From Salipiger pallidus (GTDB lineage Bacteria; Pseudomonadota; Alphaproteobacteria; Rhodobacterales; Rhodobacteraceae): a DNA stretch of 64,000 bases. Within the stretch, counting starts at the first letter, position 1. Every line of letters starts with the position of its first letter. The notes beneath the pieces were generated by a model. That model saw only the letters and a program-made list of their open reading frames with translations. It was not told the DNA's origin and did no database searches. Where the stretch lies: positions 401,463 to 465,462 of the forward strand of contig NZ_BMJV01000002.1 in assembly GCF_014643635.1 (NCBI RefSeq), in the 5' to 3' direction. This document shows positions 26,921-34,517 of the stretch, in pieces. Position numbers and translations under genes: made by a program.

Positions 26921-26990
26921 AAAAAAATCGCAACAGAACAAATGCTCAGCTGCGATGCTTGATAATGTCAGGTGCGTCGTTGCACGTCTG
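26921..26990 (-). promoter_or_regulatory. ANTAR-type antitermination leader: two hexaloop hairpins and a terminator
   Basis: Reading the minus strand: hairpin P1 is GTGC, loop AACGAC, GCAC (26985-26972), extended by CAG/CTG outside a 2-base bulge. Six bases later hairpin P2 is AGC, loop ATCGCA, GCT (26959-26948), extended by TC/GA outside a bulged A. Both loops are six bases with A at position 1 and G at position 4, the published ANTAR RNA signature. The P2 loop and 3' arm are also the 5' arm of an intrinsic terminator, ATCGCAGC pairing with GTTGCGAT (26956-26927), followed by seven T (26927-26921). The two structures exclude each other. This lies 57 bp before the binding-protein ATG; amiR is in the same operon. 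Confidence 0.8.
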
Positions 26991-26992
26991 AA

Positions 26993-27021
26993 GTTTAGCC
27001 ACCAGCAACACTTCGAGTCAA
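26993..27021 (-). promoter_or_regulatory. Candidate promoter of the amide operon
   Basis: TTGACT (27021-27016), 17-bp spacer, CTAAAC (26998-26993) on the minus strand. Transcription would begin near 26986, placing hairpin P1 of the ANTAR leader at the very 5' end of the mRNA. The -10 is a weak match, so this is a prediction. Confidence 0.45.
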
Positions 27022-27179
27022 CCGAGACCGCGATTTTCCGGCAAGACTGCGTACTCCGCAAAACACTGCTCGACGGTTTAGAGTGGCTGAATCATATCCA
27101 GAGCTGTCAGAAACCTCCCACGTGCGATCAGGGCTCGGACACCATCGTCCAACGGCGCAACGCGCCAATGACTCATGAC

Positions 27180-27218
27180 GCAGCATCGGTCAAAGTGGGC
27201 TCGAACCGGCCATGCGGC
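27180..27218 (+). repeat. Dispersed intergenic repeat, copy 2
   Basis: Thirty-nine columns matching 1207-1245 with four differences. It lies in the 400-bp gene-free stretch 27022-27427 between the amide operon promoter and the detoxification-like cluster. Nothing else is recognised in that stretch. Confidence 0.6.
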
Positions 27219-27427
27219 ACTGCGGCGTGCCGCGCGACCACCTTGGTGCGGCAACTCGGCGCTCTGGGCCCCCAGCCGACCGTCGCGCCAGGCGCGACGA
27301 AAGGCCGGTGGCTCCGCACAACAGCCGTTCAACTATCGCCACATCCTCTGCTGAAACCGTGTTCATGTTTGGGGCAGGACCGGTCGCAGGGTTCGTCCTG
27401 AGCCATTGGCAGCAGGCATGGCCAACT

Positions 27428-27796
27428 TCACAGGTAGGTCTTGATCGACACCACGCTTCCGGCCTTGCTATTCGTGAACTCGAATACATGGCAGAAAGAA
27501 CGCTTTTGGCCATCTGCCAGGGTTCTTTCCCCGCTGGCCATGCCGACCTTGCCGTGGGAGATTGCGTGCTCGACCATGATCTTCGTCGGTAGAAGGATCG
27601 ACGACAACGCCCGAAGGACCGCGGCCTGACCCTCGACCGTCTCTGCCGAAGACCGGATCCACGTGACCTCTGGATCGAAGGTTTCGGCCGAAGCGACACC
27701 GGTTTCCAAGGCAATCGCGATGTCCTGCACGAATGCATTCTTCGGGGCGTTCCCGCAACCCGCGCTCCTGATGATCTCCGTCAAGCAAGCGGTCAT
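27428..27796 (-). CDS. NTF2-like / SnoaL-like small protein
   Basis: A 122-residue protein with the length and pattern of the NTF2-like superfamily (SnoaL-type, ester or ketosteroid-isomerase-like fold): a helical N-terminus, then ETFDPEVTWIRSSAETVEGQ and a C-terminal sheet ending VVSIKTYL. No catalytic residues can be assigned. ATGA overlap with the preceding VOC gene shows that it belongs to the minus-strand cluster, of which it is the last gene. Confidence 0.65.
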   Translation of the reverse strand: MTACLTEIIRSAGCGNAPKNAFVQDIAIALETGVASAETFDPEVTWIRSSAETVEGQAAVLRALSSILLPTKIMVEHAISHGKVGMASGERTLADGQKRSFCHVFEFTNSKAGSVVSIKTYL

Positions 27797-28287
27797 GTTT
27801 GCGGTTCGCTACGCAAGGCCGTCTCGATCGCAGCGATCTCGATCCGGCGCATTTTCATCATGGCTGACTGCGCCCGGGCCGAGGCTACGGCGTCCGGATG
27901 CGACAGCGCCTCCATCAGGACCCTGGGTGTGATCTGCCAGCGAAAGCCCCAGCGATCCTTGCACCAACCACACATGATCTCGTCGCCGCCATTTCCAACG
28001 ATCGCATTCCAAAGCCTGTCCGTCTCGGCCTGATCCTCGGTATAGACCTGAAGCGAGTAGGCATCGTTGGGCCGCACATGCGGAACGGCATTGAGCAACG
28101 CATAGGGCAAGCCCAGCAGTGCCATCTCAACCACCTGAATGCTGCCCGGGGGCCCGCTCGGCGTCTCGCCCCGCAATCGCACGATCCGGTCCACATGGCT
28201 GTCCGGAAAGGTTGCCGTATAGAACTCGGCAGCAGCTTCGGCCTCGGTATCGAACCAGAGGAATACGACGGCCTTGCGCCCTGTCAT
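27793..28287 (-). CDS. VOC-family protein, PhnB-like
   Basis: A 164-residue protein of the vicinal-oxygen-chelate fold, PhnB / '3-demethylubiquinone methyltransferase-like' branch. Markers are FLWFDTEAEAAAEFYTATFPDS at the N-terminus and CGWCKDRWGFRWQITP towards the C-terminus. The start is ATG 28287; it overlaps both neighbours by ATGA. Family members in such clusters are often unassigned dioxygenase- or glyoxalase-like proteins. Confidence 0.8.
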   Translation of the reverse strand: MTGRKAVVFLWFDTEAEAAAEFYTATFPDSHVDRIVRLRGETPSGPPGSIQVVEMALLGLPYALLNAVPHVRPNDAYSLQVYTEDQAETDRLWNAIVGNGGDEIMCGWCKDRWGFRWQITPRVLMEALSHPDAVASARAQSAMMKMRRIEIAAIETALRSEPQT

Positions 28288-29195
28288 GGCCTGTCCCCTT
28301 TCCGGTCGAAAGCACCATCGCCGGTTCCTGCCGTGGTGATCCGGAGGAAGATAAGGGGCAACAGACAGTCCGAGCGGCATGTGATCGAGAGGTGTGTGGC
28401 GTCCGGCAGAACCGCCAGCTGTGCCTCGGTTATCGCCGCAATATGCGCGCCATGCTCGACCGGGGTGAAGTCACTGTCGCCAAGGGCAAGCAGGGTGGGC
28501 ACAGCGAGCGCGGCAAGCTCCTGATCGCTCCAGCCCCAGTCGCTGACGATGAAGGCCTGCAGTTGCGCAAAGGTGCGGCCGAACTGCTCCGGGCCATCCG
28601 GGTTGTCCGAGAAACCTGCCTGCATGCGCGCGAGATCCTCTTCGCTTGGCAGCAGCTTCAGCGCGTCCGCTGAGGGCGCAGTCGTCGGATTCCGGTTCAT
28701 CTTCGCAATGGCCGGATGCATCCCGTCGAGGTTCTGGCTGACCGATATCACGGTGAGCGTGGCCAACCGCTCGGACGCGGACAGTGCCAGGTCGAGCGCC
28801 AGCATGCCGCCCATGGAAAAGCCCACCGCGTGAGCCCGCCCGACGTCGAGCGCGTCCAGCACGGAAAGGGTGTCTGCGCGCATTGCCGCCAGGGTGACCA
28901 GCGTGTCACGTCCACCCGTCCGCTGTTCCACACCGATCACGGGGCGCCTTGCGGCGAGGGACGGCAAGTGAGCACCGAAATCCCCTTCGATGCTGCCCAT
29001 GCCCCCATAGAGCACGAGAAATGGCACCATGCCGGAGCCGAGATCGCCGTGAACCTGATCATGGATCCCTAGATCCCCGGACATGGCCCGGCCTTCGGTG
29101 TCCTGCGCCAGCGCGGGTGCGGCCATCGCTCCGACAAGGGCAGAGGCCTGCAGGGCTCCCATGCAGGACCGTGAAGGCGACGGCAGGGGCATCAT
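28284..29195 (-). CDS. Secreted alpha/beta-hydrolase
   Basis: A 303-residue alpha/beta-hydrolase. An N-terminal hydrophobic segment ending APALAQ predicts export to the periplasm. The triad is visible: nucleophile Ser in GFSMGG, Asp in LALGDSDFT and His in DATHLSI; the oxyanion region is VLYGGMGS. The start is ATG 29195 (ATG 29192 adjacent) after AAGGGAAG. The C-terminal tail after the His differs from the usual fold and overlaps the next gene. The substrate is unknown; it stands among GST and VOC genes. Confidence 0.8.
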   Translation of the reverse strand: MMPLPSPSRSCMGALQASALVGAMAAPALAQDTEGRAMSGDLGIHDQVHGDLGSGMVPFLVLYGGMGSIEGDFGAHLPSLAARRPVIGVEQRTGGRDTLVTLAAMRADTLSVLDALDVGRAHAVGFSMGGMLALDLALSASERLATLTVISVSQNLDGMHPAIAKMNRNPTTAPSADALKLLPSEEDLARMQAGFSDNPDGPEQFGRTFAQLQAFIVSDWGWSDQELAALAVPTLLALGDSDFTPVEHGAHIAAITEAQLAVLPDATHLSITCRSDCLLPLIFLRITTAGTGDGAFDRKGDRP

Positions 29196-29245
29196 TTGTT
29201 CTTCCCTTGCGTTGTGGTCTTTGCCCGGAAACGGCAAGCCACGGT

Positions 29246-29899
29246 TCATGCCTCGCGGGTCTTGTCGGCCCTGGAAAAATGCGCGATCTGGTCCGCATGT
29301 GCCTTGGCAAAGGCTGGCCGCGCGCAAATCCGATCGATGTAGACATCGGTTGCGGGATAATGACCGATCCCCCGTATCCAGGGCGGACGCAACACGTCGG
29401 CCAGCATCAGATCCGCCGTGGTAAAGCGACCATTCACCAGCCAGTCGCGCGCTGTCAGGAGGTCTTCCAGCACAGCGAGACGGGCCCGCAGCCAGCCCTC
29501 CAAGGGGTTCTCCGTCGGGCACGACAGCCCGACGAACCACCAGGGCACGCTGACCATCTCGACCGAGTTCAGGGCCGAGAGGATCCAAGACAAGGTTTCG
29601 GCCCGCAGCGCTCTTTCCCGCGGCATGAGCAGCTCGCTTTTCTCTGAGAGGTGCAGCAGGCAGGCGCCGCTTTCGAACAGGCTGACATCCCCGTCCGTCA
29701 GGTAGGGCACCTGCCCGAAGGGCTGCATGGCAAGATGCTCTGCACCGCGATCCTCGAAGGGCACGGAGCCAATCCGATAGCTCAGCCCGGCCTCTTCGCA
29801 GGCCCAGCGAAGCCGCAAGTCACGCACATAGCCCCGCGGCCCCTCCGGCACCCAGTCGAAGGTCCAGATCGTCAGCTGCTCTGGTGCCGTCTGGTTCAT
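29246..29899 (-). CDS. Glutathione S-transferase family protein 1
   Basis: A 217-residue GST-like protein. The N-terminal thioredoxin-like domain has the glutathione-site segments QPFGQVPYL and DGDVSLFESGACLLHL (cis-Pro in VPY; ES motif). The C-terminal helical domain includes WLVNGRFTTADLMLADVL. It resembles the second GST in the cluster (30254). It starts four bases after the DUF1428 stop. Probable glutathione conjugation or isomerisation of an electrophile. Confidence 0.88.
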   Translation of the reverse strand: MNQTAPEQLTIWTFDWVPEGPRGYVRDLRLRWACEEAGLSYRIGSVPFEDRGAEHLAMQPFGQVPYLTDGDVSLFESGACLLHLSEKSELLMPRERALRAETLSWILSALNSVEMVSVPWWFVGLSCPTENPLEGWLRARLAVLEDLLTARDWLVNGRFTTADLMLADVLRPPWIRGIGHYPATDVYIDRICARPAFAKAHADQIAHFSRADKTREA

Positions 29900-29903
29900 G
29901 GCG

Positions 29904-30257
29904 TCAGGCCTTGTCTTCGAAGATCGGCGTGAAGCTGCCCCACATCATGCGCTTGCCATCGAAGGGCATGTCCATCTCCTGCCAGCGCGGATCGGTTGCC
30001 ATGCTGGCGCCGCACCTGTCGTGGCTTTCCTTGTCAGGCCAGATCATCCACGAGAAACAGACCGTCTCGCCGTCTTCCAGCGCGACGGCCCGCCTGAAAT
30101 CGGTGTGCTCGCCCGCGGGAACTTGATCGCCCCAGGTCTCCATGATTTGCAGGGCCCCATATTCCTTGAAGAGCGGCCAAGCCTTGCGGGCACTTTCGAT
30201 GTAGGCCTGCTTGTTCTCGTTCGGCACTGGGGTCAGAAATCCGGCAACGTAGGTCAT
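29904..30257 (-). CDS. DUF1428-family protein
   Basis: A 117-residue protein of the DUF1428 family (dimeric alpha-beta-barrel fold), recognised from MTYVAGFLTPVPNENKQAY and the C-terminal PFDGKRMMWGSFTPIF. The function is not established. ATGA overlap with the upstream GST gene. Its usual context, as here, is small stress or detoxification clusters. Confidence 0.85.
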   Translation of the reverse strand: MTYVAGFLTPVPNENKQAYIESARKAWPLFKEYGALQIMETWGDQVPAGEHTDFRRAVALEDGETVCFSWMIWPDKESHDRCGASMATDPRWQEMDMPFDGKRMMWGSFTPIFEDKA

Positions 30258-30973
30258 GCGAGTTCTCCTTGTTTCCTTTTAAGCTCCGCCATCCATTCAT
30301 CGAAACCGGGCGGCGGATTGCCCGTGAAGCCGGCAATCTGATCGGACAGGGCCTGTTGGAAGGCCGGCCGTCCGGTGGCCCGCGCGACATAGTCGGCAAG
30401 ATTTGGGAAGGCTTCGACGAGGCCCTCGCCCTCGATGATCCGCAGAACGCTGACCATCATCAGATCGCCGGCACAGAAACTGGCACCGAACCACTCCGCG
30501 GTGCCGAGGCGATCGGACGCCTCCTGCAGGCGTTCGTTGATCCGCTCGTCAATGCGCGGCAGGCGCGGTCTGGCCCAGGGCTCTGCCACTTCGAAAATCG
30601 TCATCTGTGCCCGATCCATGATCGGCGGCTCCAAAGTGTTCAGCGCGGCAAACAGCCATTCCAGCGACAAGCTCTGGCCCGCGGGCTCTGTCGGCCGCAG
30701 ACCGGGGAACCGCTCTGCGATATGCCAGACGATTGCCCCGCTTTCGAACAGCGCAAGATCACCTTCCTCGTAGGTCGGCACCTGGCCGAAGGGCTGCAGC
30801 GCGCGGTGCGCGGCTTCCTTCTGTTGCCCTTGTGAGAGATAGCGAACGGCGTAGTTCTGGCCTGTTTCCTCGAGCGCCCAGCGCACCCGCAGATCGCGGA
30901 CCTGTCCCTGGGCAAAGTCGGGCACCCAGTCGTAGGCGGTGATGGTGATGGCGGCTTCGGGATCAACCGGCAT
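30254..30973 (-). CDS. Glutathione S-transferase family protein 2
   Basis: A 239-residue GST-like protein, similar in layout to the one at 29246 (QPFGQVPTYEEGDLALFESGAIVWH, split at QPFGQVPTYEEGD and LALFESGAIVWH). The C-terminal domain has FCAGDLMMVSVLR in place of the usual TxADL. The start is ATG 30973; it overlaps the VOC gene by 11 bp. Two GSTs in one operon suggest that a reactive electrophile is processed. Confidence 0.87.
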   Translation of the reverse strand: MPVDPEAAITITAYDWVPDFAQGQVRDLRVRWALEETGQNYAVRYLSQGQQKEAAHRALQPFGQVPTYEEGDLALFESGAIVWHIAERFPGLRPTEPAGQSLSLEWLFAALNTLEPPIMDRAQMTIFEVAEPWARPRLPRIDERINERLQEASDRLGTAEWFGASFCAGDLMMVSVLRIIEGEGLVEAFPNLADYVARATGRPAFQQALSDQIAGFTGNPPPGFDEWMAELKRKQGELA

Positions 30974-31397
30974 TGGACACCTCCGCCGGACCATTCTCGG
31001 CGGCCTCGGCACTCATCCACATGGGCTCCCAGATATGGCCATCGGGATCCGCAAAACTGCGTCCATACATGAAGCCGTGGTCCTGCGCCGGGCATGGGTC
31101 GGCCGTGCCCCCGGCAGAAACCGCCGCATCGGTGATGGCATCAACGGCTGCCCTGTGTTCACGGCTGATGCAAAGCAACACCTGTGCCTCCTTCGCCGGA
31201 TCGACGCGGCGACGATCCGTGAAGGTTGCCCAGAACTCATGGGTCAGCAGCATGACGCAAATAGTGTCCGACAGGACCATGCTGGCCGCCTGATCGTTGC
31301 TGAACTGCGGGTCCCGGGAAAAGCCGATGGCTTCGTAGAATTCGACAGATCGCCTCAGGTCCGCGACCGGAAGGTTCACAAAAATCATTTGCGGCAT
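30963..31397 (-). CDS. VOC-family protein, glyoxalase/bleomycin-resistance type
   Basis: A 144-residue VOC protein of the type annotated as lactoylglutathione-lyase-like. N-terminal IFVNLPVADLRRSVEFYEAIGF, C-terminal FADPDGHIWEPMW with the metal-ligand Glu. ATG 31397 is preferred: GGAGG is seven bases upstream, but only one base from the earlier ATG 31403. First gene of the minus-strand cluster, divergent from the HxlR regulator. Confidence 0.87.
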   Translation of the reverse strand: MPQMIFVNLPVADLRRSVEFYEAIGFSRDPQFSNDQAASMVLSDTICVMLLTHEFWATFTDRRRVDPAKEAQVLLCISREHRAAVDAITDAAVSAGGTADPCPAQDHGFMYGRSFADPDGHIWEPMWMSAEAAENGPAEVSNAG

Positions 31398-31447
31398 TGC
31401 CATTCCTCCTTTGTCGTATCGTCATTATGGACAGCGTAGCGGCATTA

Positions 31448-31485
31448 AGTTACAAAAAGCAACTATGAAGAAACAAAAAGTAACT
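31448..31485. promoter_or_regulatory. Candidate HxlR operator
   Basis: AGTTAC-AAAAA-GCAACT (31448-31464) is an imperfect inverted repeat touching the ATG at 31465. The same left arm is exactly inverted by GTAACT at 31480-31485 inside the gene. HxlR/YodB-type regulators bind such short inverted repeats over their own promoters. The 67-bp divergent gap means that it could control both directions. Confidence 0.55.
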
Positions 31486-32166
31486 AAGTCGGCAAATTTC
31501 CCCCACGGACGGTGGTATGCAGATGCCTGCGGCACGGCCTTCGGGCTTGAGCTTCTTGGCGAGCGCTGGGCGATGCTGATCGTGCGGGAGCTTATGTTCG
31601 GGCCGCGCCGCTTCAGTGACATCCGCGCAGACCTTCCAGGGGTCAGCGCCAAGGTGCTGACAGAACGCCTTGCTGGCCTCGAGGCCAATGGCGTTGTCGT
31701 TCGCTCAACCGCTCCCGAGCCAACTCCGGCGCAGCTCTATGGCCTGACGAAATGGGGTTACGCGGTCGAGCCGATCCTGCAGGCGATCGGCCGCTGGGCC
31801 GCCGCATCGCCATTGCACGACCCGACGCTGCCACTCTCCCCTGTCTCCTTCATGCTGTCATTGCGCACCATGCTGGATACGTCAGCCGCACGCGGCATGT
31901 CCCTGGTCATAGTCTTTGAAATCGGGACGGCACAGTTTACCGCACGATTGGATGACGGCGCCATGCCAGTGGAACGCGGGGCGGCAGGGCGGGCTGACCT
32001 CCGTTTCAAAGCGCAAGCCGCGCCGCCCCTTGCGGCTGTCTTCTACGGGGGTGTGACGCCGGAGGCGGTTGGCCTGGAAGTCCTCGGTGAGGCAGCTGTT
32101 TGCCGAGACTTCATCGCACTCTTCAGTCTCCCGCAGCCCGAGGCGAACGTGGCATGCCCTCGATAG
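31465..32166 (+). CDS. HxlR-family winged-HTH regulator with C-terminal domain
   Basis: A 233-residue regulator. Residues about 20-110 form the HxlR/MarR-like winged helix (LLGERWAMLIVRELMFGPRRF; then PGVSAKVLTERLAGLEANGVV, both 21 residues in sequence here without gaps shown only to 20: PGVSAKVLTERLAGLEANG). The extra C-terminal 100 residues resemble a sterol-carrier/SCP2-like pocket, often seen in longer HxlR proteins. ATG 31465 follows an inverted repeat. It is divergent from the VOC-GST cluster, which it probably represses until an electrophile or ligand is sensed. Confidence 0.85.
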   Translation: MKKQKVTKSANFPHGRWYADACGTAFGLELLGERWAMLIVRELMFGPRRFSDIRADLPGVSAKVLTERLAGLEANGVVVRSTAPEPTPAQLYGLTKWGYAVEPILQAIGRWAAASPLHDPTLPLSPVSFMLSLRTMLDTSAARGMSLVIVFEIGTAQFTARLDDGAMPVERGAAGRADLRFKAQAAPPLAAVFYGGVTPEAVGLEVLGEAAVCRDFIALFSLPQPEANVACPR

Positions 32167-32376
32167 TGGGGAGCTTGACCAAGCCTTGCGCCTAATAGAC
32201 CTGGCCCCGGTTGAAGCCGCCGCGGCTCCCCAAAGCGCCGGTGTCACTGGTTGACTAGGCCCAAAGCCGACCTTTTTGCTTGCCTCGGCACATGTCCATT
32301 CTCGATCGTTAGCGGACGGTCGCAAACTCGGCCACCCTAATCGGGGATCGCTCCTCGGGGCGAATGGGTCAAGCAG

Positions 32377-32401
32377 GCGCGGCACGTATTGCGTGCCGCG
32401 C
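32377..32401. terminator. Hairpin between convergent genes
   Basis: A perfect 10-bp stem, GCGCGGCACG with CGTGCCGCGC, and a 5-base loop, midway between the stops of the HxlR gene (plus) and the flavin-reductase-like gene (minus). Tails are not T-rich in either direction, so termination strength is uncertain. The rest of 32167-32420 holds nothing recognised. Confidence 0.5.
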
Positions 32402-32420
32402 TCCCATTTGGCGGCCGTGC

Positions 32421-33083
32421 TTAGCCCTTTGCCTCCAGATCCGCCATGAAGGCCTCTGCCGTCGGCGTCACCCTTTCGAACTGGTCGAGCTGGCGGGCGT
32501 AGAGGTGTCCTCCGAGGCGGCCCACCGCGTCGATGCCGATCTGGTCCACATAGTGGTTTTCGACGTCGACGAGAGTCTCGCGGACGAACATCCGCTTGAC
32601 CTCGCCCAGTACGATCGTGCGCGCGGGGCTGACAGGAACGGTCTGCGTCAGGTGGCATTCGAACGCAGCGGGGGCGGCGGTGATGCGCGGGCAGCGCACG
32701 ACTTCGCCCGGGACGGTTTCGAGCCCCGCAAGCGTCAGCTCGTCCACGTCCTCCGGGAACTTGATCGAGCAGATCTCCATCTGATCCACCAGCGCGTGGT
32801 CCGAGATATGAACGGTGAACTCCCCGGTGGCGAGGATGTTCGCGGCCGTGTCCTTGGGAGTGCCATCGGGCTTGTGCTCGATCCCGACCGCCATGATCGC
32901 CGGATCATGGGTAAGGATGTTGAAGAAACTGAATGAGCCGGCGTTGGGCGTGCCGTCCTCGGCCACGGTGGTGATCAGCGCGATCGGCCTCGGGATCACC
33001 GTGCCGATGAGCAGCTTGTAGCGCTCCTTCGGCGTCAGATCGGCGAAATCAAAGGCGTGGCTTGTCATCGTCATGTCTTTCAT
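32421..33083 (-). CDS. Flavin-reductase-like, FMN-binding split-barrel protein
   Basis: A 220-residue protein of the flavin reductase-like family. Markers are the early LLIGTVIPRPIALITTVAEDG (20 residues LLIGTVIPRPIALITTVAED), then GSFSFFNILTHDPAIMAVGI and TGEFTVHIS. It binds FMN and may reduce it for a partner or act on a small substrate. ATG 33083 overlaps the M24 gene's stop as ATGA, although a GGAGG near it would fit ATG 33074 equally well. It is the last gene of the 38.3-32.4 kb operon. Confidence 0.87.
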   Translation of the reverse strand: MKDMTMTSHAFDFADLTPKERYKLLIGTVIPRPIALITTVAEDGTPNAGSFSFFNILTHDPAIMAVGIEHKPDGTPKDTAANILATGEFTVHISDHALVDQMEICSIKFPEDVDELTLAGLETVPGEVVRCPRITAAPAAFECHLTQTVPVSPARTIVLGEVKRMFVRETLVDVENHYVDQIGIDAVGRLGGHLYARQLDQFERVTPTAEAFMADLEAKG

Positions 33084-34489
33084 GCCTCCACCCGGAAAGT
33101 CTCGAGCGGGGTGTGGCGCGACAGGTTCTCGAACCCGTCTGCAGTAACCACGTACATGTCTCCGATGTTGCAGCCCGCCGACTGGGGTTCCAGCCACTGG
33201 GTGTGCAGAACGAAGACCATGCCTTCCTCGAGCTTGTCGTAGTTGTGGGAGGAGATGTTGAAGGCGTTCTGCCCCCCCGCCATGCCGACGGAATGGCCGA
33301 GGTTGGGGTTATGCGGCCCGAAGGTTGCCGGGTAGACGTGCATCAGCTTGCGGCCCTGCGCCTCGTACTCGGCGTCCGGAATATACTGGTGCGGGATCTC
33401 GCGCGGGCCGCCATCCTCGGCGGTGGACCAGTTGTAGGGCATGGTTCGGGCCTCGGCGTCGGTCAGCATGCCCGCTTCAATGTAGGACTCGAAGGCGGCG
33501 TTGTTGAGATCGCGAATGAGGGTGCCCGGCTTGATCAGCTTCTCGGCGGCCTTGACGCCGCGCGTGCAGGCGTCGAGCACAAGCTCCTGCCGGTCGGTCA
33601 GCGCGCCGAAGGCGAACATGCGGGCGGTCTGGGCGGTGTAGCCTTGGTAGGTGACGTTCGAGACGTAGAGATTGCCGATGTCGCCCTTGCGCATGGTGTG
33701 GCCGTAGGGCTTGCCGCAATGGGTGCCCCACTGGTTCGCGCCGATCTGGTAGCCATCACCGGTCTCACCGCCGCGCGCCATCTGCGCCATGGTGAAGGCG
33801 GCGTAGATCTCGTAGTCGGTCACGCCGGGGCGGGCGACATGATAGGCCGCCTGCGTGGCGATCGAGATCAGCTGTGCCGCCGTGCGGAACTGGGCGATCT
33901 CGTTCGGCGTGCGGTTGCGCTGCATCCGGTCGAGGATGCCGTGCTGGTCACTGATCGTTGCCTTGGGCATCTCTGCCACCAGCCCGGCGCGGAACGCGGC
34001 CGAGCGCTTGTCCCCGATGAAGCCGATATTGCCGGCCTTCAGTTCGCCGAGGATCCCCACCAGCGCCTGCATGGTCTTGGCATTGCTGTCACCGGGGATG
34101 TCGGCGTACTCGCGGCCCACGGCTCCGATCTGCAGGATGCGATCCACGCCCACCGGCTCGCCGCCCGGCGGCAGGATCACCGACTGAGTGAAGAACGACA
34201 GCAGCGTGGGGGCCTTGTCCTCGTCCATGGGCACGATCAGCACGCCTTCGCGCATCCAGTCGCAGAGATACCGCAGGTAGGCGTGGGCCGCGTGGAACCA
34301 GCCCACGCTGTCGCAATGCACGACCACGGCATCGAGGCCCGCCGAGACGCCTTCGCGCTTCAGCTTGCGCATCCGCTCGGCGTATTCCGACGGCGGGATC
34401 GGCATGGCGGGGGTGAAGTCGAAGTCGGGCGTGAAATTACCCAGCAGGCTTTCGATGGACAGGCGCGCGCCGGAGGTATGGACGTTCAT
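33080..34489 (-). CDS. M24-family creatinase-fold protein lacking most metal ligands
   Basis: A 469-residue 'pita-bread' protein of the M24 peptidase/creatinase family: N-terminal domain to about residue 185, catalytic domain after it. Of the five canonical metal ligands (Asp, Asp, His, Glu, Glu) only His399 (GHSVGM) is kept. By eye the others align with Val276, Gln287, His429 and Gly443. Creatinase is the known precedent for a metal-free member, so a non-peptidase hydrolase of a small C-N compound is more likely than an aminopeptidase. ATG 34489 follows AGGA; longer starts overlap the upstream permease gene. It is co-transcribed with an importer. Confidence 0.85.
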   Translation of the reverse strand: MNVHTSGARLSIESLLGNFTPDFDFTPAMPIPPSEYAERMRKLKREGVSAGLDAVVVHCDSVGWFHAAHAYLRYLCDWMREGVLIVPMDEDKAPTLLSFFTQSVILPPGGEPVGVDRILQIGAVGREYADIPGDSNAKTMQALVGILGELKAGNIGFIGDKRSAAFRAGLVAEMPKATISDQHGILDRMQRNRTPNEIAQFRTAAQLISIATQAAYHVARPGVTDYEIYAAFTMAQMARGGETGDGYQIGANQWGTHCGKPYGHTMRKGDIGNLYVSNVTYQGYTAQTARMFAFGALTDRQELVLDACTRGVKAAEKLIKPGTLIRDLNNAAFESYIEAGMLTDAEARTMPYNWSTAEDGGPREIPHQYIPDAEYEAQGRKLMHVYPATFGPHNPNLGHSVGMAGGQNAFNISSHNYDKLEEGMVFVLHTQWLEPQSAGCNIGDMYVVTADGFENLSRHTPLETFRVEA

Positions 34490-34517
34490 GGCAGGGTCCT
34501 TTTCTGTAGTCATTGGA

